NCBI GenBank assembly: GCA_026390135.1
Contig: JAPLGN010000034.1
Coordinates: 99,638 to 163,637 of the forward strand
DNA length: 64,000 bases
Reading direction: 5' to 3'
Origin: Campylobacterales bacterium
GTDB lineage: Bacteria; Campylobacterota; Campylobacteria; Campylobacterales; Sulfurimonadaceae
Under the pieces are notes generated by a model. That model was not told the DNA's origin. It saw nothing but the letters and a program-made list of their open reading frames with translations, and ran no database searches. Shown piece by piece: positions 57,189 to 64,000 of the stretch (position 1 is the first letter of the stretch; every line of letters begins with the position of its first letter). The position numbers and the translations under genes are program-made.

Positions 57189-59078
57189 TTACATTGCCTG
57201 TAGGTTTACTGCGTTGTAACCCGCAGTAAACGCCACAGCAAGTACCAATAAAACCACTAAACCAATCACCATCCAACGCAGCATGCTTGAAAGATTCCCG
57301 TCTTGCATTGTATGTGTTTTCTCACCTGTTTGGTAAATAATGTTTGCAATACCATCAACAGTTGCATCAACGATTTTTAAATCAATCTCTTTCCATGCAA
57401 GTTTTGAGAGTTTTAAATACGGTTTTGAAAACACTTCATCGTATATTTTAGGGATAAAATATTGATTATAAAGCAGTTGATACAGGAGACCTGATTCAAC
57501 TTTTTTATCCACTTTAACCGCTTTTGCGTATTTTTTGTATGCGTAGGTAATCGCTGCAATAACAAATAATTGAGTACCGATGGTCATAATCCAAAACGTC
57601 GTATGGTTATGTATATGGTACGTCATGGCCGGTAAAAGATGCGTTACCATCAAATAATACGGAGTTTTAAATGCCATACCTGCGATAACTGCCAATACTC
57701 CCAATGGAGCCATGGCGTACAACATAAAGGTATACGCTTCATGCGGATGAATACCGTGCTCTAAGTGTCTTTCATTACCATGGAAAATCAAAGCAACCAG
57801 ACGGAATGAGTAAAATGCCGTCAATCCAGCCGTGAGCAACAAGACGGTATAAAGAACATAGTGGTGCTCCACAAATGCAACTTCCAAAATTAAATCTTTA
57901 GAAAAGAATCCGGCAAGAGGATAGATACCGGCAAGTGCCACTGACGCTAACGTCATAAGTATCCATGTCCATTTCATCGATTTTTTCAAACCACCCATTT
58001 TGAACGGGTCAAGTTCATCGTGCATTGCGTGCATAACGTTACCTGCACCCAAGAATAATAATGCTTTGAAAAATGCGTGTGCCATAAGGTGAAACAACGC
58101 TACCCAATATGCACCCAACCCAGCGGCTACGAACATATACCCAAGCTGTGAGAGAGTCGAATAAGCAATAATACGTTTCATATCACGGTTAACCAGTGCC
58201 ATGCTTGCAGCAAACAACGCAACAAATGCGCCGAGTGACGCGATAACGATTCCTACTTCTGGAATCAAACCATAAATTGGATTGGCACGAACCACGAGAT
58301 AGACTCCAGCCGTAACCATCGTTGCCGCATGAATCAATGCCGATACCGGAGTCGGACCTTCCATCGCGTCAGCAAGCCATGTATGGAGAGGAAATTGTGC
58401 CGATTTACCCATTGCACCGATAAAGAGGAAAATCCCGATCCATGTGATGATGTGCATTGGAAGCGTTGCAATGTTTGCAAAAACGACATCGTATTGTAAT
58501 GATCCTAGATTCCAGTACAACATAAAGATACCGATCAACATTGCCAAGTCGGCGATACGGTTCATAATAAAGGCTTCATTTGCTGCCCATGTAGCAGATT
58601 CTTTATGATACCAAAAACCGATAAGGAGCCATGAACAAAGACCGACACCTTCCCATCCGATAAACAGACCCAAAAAGTTGTCACTCATAACCAAAACCAT
58701 CATTGAGAAAACGAAAGCCGAGAGGTACGAGAAGAAACGGTTAAACCCTTTATCATGAGCCATATAACCAATCGAATAGACGTGAACAACCGTAGAAACT
58801 ACAGAGACAACCATCATCATAGTCACACTCACTTGGTCAACCACAAATCCAAACGGAATGTATAAATCTCCCGCAGCAATCCATGTCATCATTTCAACAT
58901 GTACGGTATGTCCAGCAAGAACATAATTCAGTAAAATAGCACTGCTTACAAATGAAGTAAAGAGCAATCCTGATGCTGCTATACCTGTTAGATAAGTCTT
59001 AGGTGCTGCCCCGAACAATGCGGCAAAAAGTGAGCCCACCAACGGAGCAAACAATGCAATGTATAAATAAACTTCCAT
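57189..59078 (-). CDS. nuoL: NADH-quinone oxidoreductase subunit L
   Basis: A 629-aa subunit, longer than NuoM/N because of the C-terminal lateral helix that spans the membrane arm. Markers are FIGWEGVGLCSWLLIGFWY, KSAQFPLHTWLADAMEGPTP and MKRIIAYSTLSQLGYMFVA. The tail after about residue 500 (YAKAVKVDKKVESG and on) forms the lateral helix and final anchor. AGGA precedes the ATG, and nuoK ends 5 bp upstream. Confidence 0.96.
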   Translation of the reverse strand: MEVYLYIALFAPLVGSLFAALFGAAPKTYLTGIAASGLLFTSFVSSAILLNYVLAGHTVHVEMMTWIAAGDLYIPFGFVVDQVSVTMMMVVSVVSTVVHVYSIGYMAHDKGFNRFFSYLSAFVFSMMVLVMSDNFLGLFIGWEGVGLCSWLLIGFWYHKESATWAANEAFIMNRIADLAMLIGIFMLYWNLGSLQYDVVFANIATLPMHIITWIGIFLFIGAMGKSAQFPLHTWLADAMEGPTPVSALIHAATMVTAGVYLVVRANPIYGLIPEVGIVIASLGAFVALFAASMALVNRDMKRIIAYSTLSQLGYMFVAAGLGAYWVALFHLMAHAFFKALLFLGAGNVMHAMHDELDPFKMGGLKKSMKWTWILMTLASVALAGIYPLAGFFSKDLILEVAFVEHHYVLYTVLLLTAGLTAFYSFRLVALIFHGNERHLEHGIHPHEAYTFMLYAMAPLGVLAVIAGMAFKTPYYLMVTHLLPAMTYHIHNHTTFWIMTIGTQLFVIAAITYAYKKYAKAVKVDKKVESGLLYQLLYNQYFIPKIYDEVFSKPYLKLSKLAWKEIDLKIVDATVDGIANIIYQTGEKTHTMQDGNLSSMLRWMVIGLVVLLVLAVAFTAGYNAVNLQAM

Positions 59079-59083
59079 GTGTC

Positions 59084-59389
59084 CTATCCTCTCATCGATG
59101 TCATTTGATCAAGATCAATCTTGCCGGTACGTTTGTACCACACAATAAGAAGGCCCAAACCTACGGCTACTTCGGATGCCGCGATTGCAATAATAAAAAA
59201 TGCAAACATCTGCCCTGTATAATCCCCGCGAAAATGCGAAATTGCTGCCATGCCGATATTGACAGCGTTCAACAAAATCTCCGTCGCGAAAAAAAGCATC
59301 AACAAATTTTTACGGCGCATAACCCCTATTAAACCGATAGCGAACAAAACGGTTGAAAGAACCAAATAGTGCGTCAAAGTAATTTCCAT
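59084..59389 (-). CDS. nuoK: NADH-quinone oxidoreductase subunit K
   Basis: A 101-aa, three-helix subunit with the conserved membrane Glu residues in MLFFATEILLNAVNI and AASEVAVGLGLLI. It forms part of the coupling path between the quinone site and the antiporter-like subunits. Its ATG overlaps the nuoJ stop by one base. Confidence 0.95.
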   Translation of the reverse strand: MEITLTHYLVLSTVLFAIGLIGVMRRKNLLMLFFATEILLNAVNIGMAAISHFRGDYTGQMFAFFIIAIAASEVAVGLGLLIVWYKRTGKIDLDQMTSMRG

Positions 59390-59976
59390 TAGTACGCCTC
59401 TTCTTGTGTGATTTCAGTGGCTGATGATGCATGCATCAATGCAATGTCTTCTTCTGCCATAAGCGTCAACGATTTGTCCATTTTTTTACCTGCCAAAACA
59501 ATACCCGCGATCATCGCAACCAATAACATAACGGCTGCCAACTCGAAAGGGACTAAATATTTTGTAAACAGTACCATCCCTATGGCTTGCGTATTTCCAA
59601 CGGCTAAATCAATCGGATAATTGGCATTCAAATTTGTCGTAACAATAGGAGCAAGAACAATAAAGACAACCAACACTGCTGCCAATCCTCCAAGAACAAC
59701 CACAAATTGTGGGTTAGAACGTTTTTCGATTACATTGCGCGTCGTATCAAAGAACATCATACCAAATGCATAAATTGCCATGACAGCGCCTGTGTAAACG
59801 ATAATCTGAATTGCACCCAAAAAGTCAGCACCCAAAATAAAGAAAAAGGCTGAAATAAAAATCATCCCTGCTGCCATTGCAGTCAAAGCGTACAATGCTT
59901 GAGAGGTCATCACCGTAATGGTAAACATTATAATGGTGAGCGCCGCAAACAGATAAAAAGCGATAGCTTCAAACAT
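59389..59976 (-). CDS. nuoJ: NADH-quinone oxidoreductase subunit J
   Basis: A 195-aa subunit with five helices. The third helix, DFLGAIQIIVYTGAVMAIYAFGMM, has the pi-bulge region typical of NuoJ. The C-terminus is a short acidic tail. It lies 9 bp after nuoI and overlaps nuoK by one base. Confidence 0.94.
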   Translation of the reverse strand: MFEAIAFYLFAALTIIMFTITVMTSQALYALTAMAAGMIFISAFFFILGADFLGAIQIIVYTGAVMAIYAFGMMFFDTTRNVIEKRSNPQFVVVLGGLAAVLVVFIVLAPIVTTNLNANYPIDLAVGNTQAIGMVLFTKYLVPFELAAVMLLVAMIAGIVLAGKKMDKSLTLMAEEDIALMHASSATEITQEEAY

Positions 59977-59985
59977 TTATTCTCC

Positions 59986-60600
59986 TTAATACGCAAGAGG
60001 CGTTTTGGTAACGCTCTCGTTAGGGGTAATGGAACCGAAGCCTGGATACTCTGCTTGCTGACCTGATGTCAAGAAATCAAGCGGAGTGAGCATATCGTCT
60101 TTAATAACGAAATGGGCACGTTGCTCAGACCCGTTTTCATAGCGTTGTCCATGAACGATAGCTAGCTCCGGACATACTTCAGCACAATAACCGCAGAAAA
60201 TACAACGACCAAGGTTGATACTGTATTCTGTCACTTCTTTTCGGCTGTTTTCATCGATTTTTGTGTCCATACGGATACAATCTGAAATACAGATTTTTTC
60301 ACACAATCCACATCCGATACAACGCTCATAGCCCGATTCCCACAAACGTAACAGTTTGTGTACCGCGCGATAACGAGGTCCAATCGGAAGCTTTTCGAGT
60401 GGATATTTGACGGTGTGAATATCAAATTTGATCATCTCACGCATGACGACCCACAAACCGACAAACAATTCACCTCTAAAAGTACGTTTGACTACTTGTT
60501 TAAACTTATCCCATCCAGTGGTTGGATACTCTTCAATATCGACATAATAGTAAGCGCTATGCTCACTTACATTACGATCGTTCAATGGTTCACTATGCAT
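59986..60600 (-). CDS. nuoI: NADH-quinone oxidoreductase subunit I
   Basis: A 204-aa subunit with two 4Fe-4S motifs, CIGCGLCEKICISDCI (about 95-110) and CIFCGYCAEVCPELAI (about 135-150). These carry clusters N6a and N6b, which lead electrons to N2. A long charged N-terminus (about 1-60) precedes them. It lies 10 bp after nuoH. Confidence 0.95.
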   Translation of the reverse strand: MHSEPLNDRNVSEHSAYYYVDIEEYPTTGWDKFKQVVKRTFRGELFVGLWVVMREMIKFDIHTVKYPLEKLPIGPRYRAVHKLLRLWESGYERCIGCGLCEKICISDCIRMDTKIDENSRKEVTEYSINLGRCIFCGYCAEVCPELAIVHGQRYENGSEQRAHFVIKDDMLTPLDFLTSGQQAEYPGFGSITPNESVTKTPLAY

Positions 60601-60610
60601 CCATCCCTCC

Positions 60611-61600
60611 TTAAAACATCATCACAAGACCGGTGATCACAACATTGATCACGGCTATTGGCATCAACACTTTCCAGCACAACCACATCAACTGATCCGG
60701 TCGTACATCTGGCCATGCAGCACGGGTCCAGAGGAAAAAGAAAAAGAAAAATGCGACTTTTAGCAGCAATTGAAATGCTCCTGCAATCGTCCCATCACCG
60801 AAACCACCCAAGAAGATAATGGCAATTACAAACGAAATAAAGAACATATTCGCGTATTCACCGATAAAGAAAAGACCCCATCGCATACCCGAATACTCGG
60901 TTCCAAACCCGTCAATGATCTCGTGGTCATTGGCGACTAAGTGAAACGGGGTACGTCCAGTTTCTGCAAATGCTGCAATCCAAAACAGGATAAAGGCAAC
61001 CGGTTGTGACCAGATAATCCAATGTCCAATTCCACCTACTTGGTAATTATTAATGTCCACAAGCGACAATGACCCAACCATCATAAGAGGAGCGAGCAAT
61101 GAAAGTCCGCTAATCACTTCGTAGGAGATAAATACGGCTGCACTACGTGCTGCTGAAATCAACGAAAATTTATTCGCTGATGCCATACCGCCCAGTAATG
61201 GACCATAAAGACCAATCGCCATTACACCCAATACGTACAAAATACCGATATTGACATCGGCAACGATAGGATGAACCGTATAACCAAACACCGTAAATTG
61301 AGGCCAAAATGGGATAGCTGCTGCTGCCATAAAGGCTGTTGCTGCCGTGATAACAGGAGCAATTTTGAAAATTGGCTTGACGACATTTTGAGGAATGATA
61401 TCCTCTTTGGTAAAAAGTTTAATCCCATCCGCTGCTACTTGGAGCAGTCCAAAAGGTCCTACGTGCATCGGTCCAAGACGGCGTTGCATAAATGCCAATA
61501 CTTTACGCTCAAAATAGGTACCTAACCCAGCAAGTGCTGAGAACACTAATAAAATGACGACGATTTTGACAATCGTTTCGATGATAAATGCCATATCCAT
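60611..61600 (-). CDS. nuoH: NADH-quinone oxidoreductase subunit H
   Basis: A 329-aa membrane subunit with about eight helices that forms the quinone chamber. Markers are GTYFERKVLAFMQRRLGP, ADGIKLFTKEDIIP and AAFAETGRTPFHLVANDHEIIDGFGTEYSG (given by its ends). The FETGRTPFD-like loop is present with the local variant AETGRTPFH. It lies 3 bp after nuoG. Confidence 0.96.
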   Translation of the reverse strand: MDMAFIIETIVKIVVILLVFSALAGLGTYFERKVLAFMQRRLGPMHVGPFGLLQVAADGIKLFTKEDIIPQNVVKPIFKIAPVITAATAFMAAAAIPFWPQFTVFGYTVHPIVADVNIGILYVLGVMAIGLYGPLLGGMASANKFSLISAARSAAVFISYEVISGLSLLAPLMMVGSLSLVDINNYQVGGIGHWIIWSQPVAFILFWIAAFAETGRTPFHLVANDHEIIDGFGTEYSGMRWGLFFIGEYANMFFISFVIAIIFLGGFGDGTIAGAFQLLLKVAFFFFFFLWTRAAWPDVRPDQLMWLCWKVLMPIAVINVVITGLVMMF

Positions 61601-61603
61601 CTG

Positions 61604-64000
61604 CTACACCTTTTCAATCGTTACATTGCTAAAGCGATAATCGCCAAACAATGCTTGTGAGTTAATTTTTGAGTCAAACGTCGGAAGATACGTTATATCT
61701 CCATTGATTTTTGAATCGTTAATGATGGAGACGACTATCTCACCTTTAGGGGTTTTAACACGTACATTATCGCCCACGTTCAGACCATTACTGCTCATAA
61801 ACTCACTTGATGCGTACAAACCGCCCTCTTCATTCAACTGATGTGCACGTGCTGTAAACCCAGTAAACTGTAACACAGGATTCGACAGATACACAATAGT
61901 ACTCTTCATAGCATACACTGCATCGAAGGGTTGAACGTTTTCATCTTCGCCACAAGGTACATTGAGAACATCAAGAACATATCCGCGAACTTCTTCGCCC
62001 GCATTGGTGTAATGATTGGGCAATGTATCAAATTCAACGGCTTTAAACCCTGCCTTCACAGGAAGTTGCGCCGTATAATCGACACTAAACGCTGCACTCA
62101 CGCCAAGAGCAGAAGCAACATTATTAAGGGTATATCCACCAAAGGCAAGTGCCACATTGGTTGGATTCACGCGCTTATCAATACTGGTTAGTGTCCCCTC
62201 TTGTTGGTTAAGTGCCGGCATATCCAAATCGCCATTTCCTAACGCACTTAGGGTAAAATCTCCTACTGTATTATAACCAATTGTGTATTCACCAGCCTTT
62301 TCATCAAGGTCACAAATGAGTGCAACCCCGAGTGTATTAGCAAGATTGGGTATCATGGTTACATTAAACGCTGTGTATTTTTCAATTAAAGCAACAAGTC
62401 TCGCACAATTAGCTGAATTTGGATGGGTATACAAATCCGGTCCAACCATGAGGGAAAACTTCTCTTTTTTCGCTAAATACTTCGTCAGTGTCTCAGCAAA
62501 TCCAGTGGGTGCGTTTAAAAGAGCTAAAAGGCGATTTTCATCCACTTCTATCTCTTTTGAAACTTTTTTCTTCACTGTTTTCGTTACTTCTTCACTCACT
62601 TCTTCTTCAATGCCTGTTTCTTCGTTGAGAACTTTTTTAATAACTGTCTCTGTAACTTTTTCATCGACCGTCTCTTCAACCGTCACCGTTTTAAGTGAAT
62701 GAAAACTTTTCAAATAATCGACAACGCTCAAAGGCATTGCTGTTTTATCTCCAAAAAGATCAAGCATCAAATACAACGCTGCTTCTTCCATCATTGGAGC
62801 ATGGTTAAACTGAGTTAAATTTTTGGACATATCTTCGATGACCGGATCATTGATCGGATGAAAATACAATCCAGCGCCTTTGTTCATCGACAATGCATTG
62901 TTCATAGCAAAACGGGCATTAGGGTTGTCGGTTTTTAGCGCGGTTCCAATAGAAACAACAAAATCAGACTCATGAACTTCTTTGAGATTGCCGCTGTAAA
63001 GGGATTGCCCGCTGACAGCGCTGTAACTGTCGAGGAAATTTTTAAACACTCGCGCTTCATTGTTGATGAGCTTGACCCCAAGTTTCTCTTTAAGACGTTG
63101 TAAGATCATCGCCTCTTCATTCGTAATGGTTGAAGTAAAGGCAATAGTATCCGCTTTTTTGAAAGCTTCGATGGCTGCATCAAAGGCAACAGGATTTTTA
63201 GTAACATTACTATTTTGGAAATCATAACCATAACGCCCTGCTCCGCAAAGAGAGACATAGTTCCACTCATTTTTGACACGGTAGATTTTAGCCTCAGGAT
63301 TTGCGATATCGGTGTGTTTAATGTCGTAGCTAAGCTGACAGCCCGCACTGCAATGGGCGCACGTTGCAGGGATTTGCTGGTGTTCCCATGCATTCGAGCT
63401 GTACTGATAATCACTGCTGACCAATGCTCCGACAGGACAAACTGCCGTACACTCGCCGCAGTTGGTACAATCAAGGGTGTCTCCTGCATTTGGGGCGATA
63501 AGCGATTTATTCAGCTTATTCCACATTGCGTAGGCATCTTTTGGCATTGACTCTTTGAACGCTGCATCAAGAGGTTCACTACCACGGGCAACTGTAGAAA
63601 GAGCAGCATCACCGATCATATCTTTACAGACAGTAATACAGCGCTCACACATAATACACAAAGCAGGATCATAATGGATAAGACCCCAATCTTGTGCTGG
63701 TTTGTGGGTATCAGCGATGGAATAATGCTGTTTATCAACTGCGATTTCGAGCGTGTAATTTTGAAGCTCACACTCTCCGGATTGGTCGCACACACCACAC
63801 TCTAATGGATGATTAACGTCATAAACTTCCATGATAGCGCGTTTTTCTTCTTCAATGACAGGAGTTTTTGTGTTAATTTCCATTCCCATCTTAGCTTTTG
63901 CATTACACGCATAAACTTGTTTCCCATCCGCTTCTACCAAACAAATACGGCATGCCAAGGTTGGTGAACAGCGTGTTAGATAACAAATGGCAGGGATAAA
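61604..64000 (-). CDS. nuoG: NADH-quinone oxidoreductase subunit G, 5' end outside window
   Basis: 798 codons in the window; the start lies beyond the right edge. The first visible residues include a Cys-rich loop (TRCSPTLACRICLV) of the 2Fe-2S domain. These are followed by HPLECGVCDQSGECELQNY, then ferredoxin-type CIMCERCITVCK and CTNCGECTAVCPVGAL. A further 4Fe-4S set, CAHCSAGCQLSY with a downstream CGAGR, resembles the N7 cluster. The rest is a molybdopterin-oxidoreductase-like domain. Residues 425-475 or so form a highly charged Glu/Lys/Val insert. Confidence 0.94.
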   Translation of the reverse strand, partial: FIPAICYLTRCSPTLACRICLVEADGKQVYACNAKAKMGMEINTKTPVIEEEKRAIMEVYDVNHPLECGVCDQSGECELQNYTLEIAVDKQHYSIADTHKPAQDWGLIHYDPALCIMCERCITVCKDMIGDAALSTVARGSEPLDAAFKESMPKDAYAMWNKLNKSLIAPNAGDTLDCTNCGECTAVCPVGALVSSDYQYSSNAWEHQQIPATCAHCSAGCQLSYDIKHTDIANPEAKIYRVKNEWNYVSLCGAGRYGYDFQNSNVTKNPVAFDAAIEAFKKADTIAFTSTITNEEAMILQRLKEKLGVKLINNEARVFKNFLDSYSAVSGQSLYSGNLKEVHESDFVVSIGTALKTDNPNARFAMNNALSMNKGAGLYFHPINDPVIEDMSKNLTQFNHAPMMEEAALYLMLDLFGDKTAMPLSVVDYLKSFHSLKTVTVEETVDEKVTETVIKKVLNEETGIEEEVSEEVTKTVKKKVSKEIEVDENRLLALLNAPTGFAETLTKYLAKKEKFSLMVGPDLYTHPNSANCARLVALIEKYTAFNVTMIPNLANTLGVALICDLDEKAGEYTIGYNTVGDFTLSALGNGDLDMPALNQQEGTLTSIDKRVNPTNVALAFGGYTLNNVASALGVSAAFSVDYTAQLPVKAGFKAVEFDTLPNHYTNAGEEVRGYVLDVLNVPCGEDENVQPFDAVYAMKSTIVYLSNPVLQFTGFTARAHQLNEEGGLYASSEFMSSNGLNVGDNVRVKTPKGEIVVSIINDSKINGDITYLPTFDSKINSQALFGDYRFSNVTIEKV

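Overview
The window is a piece of a Campylobacterota (epsilonproteobacterial) chromosome, most like Sulfuricurvum/Sulfurimonas. The signs are FliW, PflA, a futalosine-type MqnP prenyltransferase, an XerH-type recombinase, an HP0268-like protein, the gap-pgk-tpiA-fabI order, and a nuo operon ending in nuoN followed by pflA. The genus is inferred from gene content and order.

Bases 1-17133 are core. They hold bamD (cut by the window edge), fliW-proC, a minus-strand operon (acyltransferase, xerH and three PilM/N/O-like genes), miaB, an HP0268-like gene, nusA, an ABC permease, a ParE/RelE-type toxin-antitoxin pair inside a duplicated porin 3' end, a major porin, a lipoprotein, fabI, tpiA, pgk, gap, nadD, rsfS and tRNA-Arg(GCG). 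A dispersed palindromic repeat occurs in core intergenic gaps on both sides of the island. I saw no copy inside the island.

Bases 17089-48803 are a genomic island of about 31.7 kb inserted in the 3' end of tRNA-Arg. The ends are a perfect 48-bp direct repeat. A tyrosine integrase lies at the right end, and a pair of GGGACATAC repeats spaced 12 bp lies inside each end (probable integrase arm sites). The left part carries a protein with three internal repeats, an Xre-type repressor with a palindromic operator, two secreted proteins, and a phage/plasmid-like module: DUF932, Gp157-like, Rad52, DUF2958 and a Rep-like protein. The middle is defence-like: a giant YobI-like membrane P-loop NTPase, a DUF2971 protein, a HipA-like kinase with a DUF3037 partner, a complete type I restriction-modification system, and a four-gene cassette. 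That cassette has a PP2C phosphatase, an unrecognised 393-aa protein, a Ser/Thr kinase and a winged-helix protein with a possible nuclease motif. The right part carries a mobilisation operon (AlpA-like HTH, coupling-protein-like ATPase, replication-relaxation protein) and the integrase. The island looks like an integrative mobilisable element carrying defence cargo. The four-gene cassette is the best candidate for an undescribed system.

Bases 48804-64000 return to core: two small overlapping genes, mqnP, miaA, pflA, and nuoG to nuoN encoding most of respiratory complex I, with nuoG running off the right edge. MiaA and MiaB, both in the window, act in sequence on A37 of tRNA.
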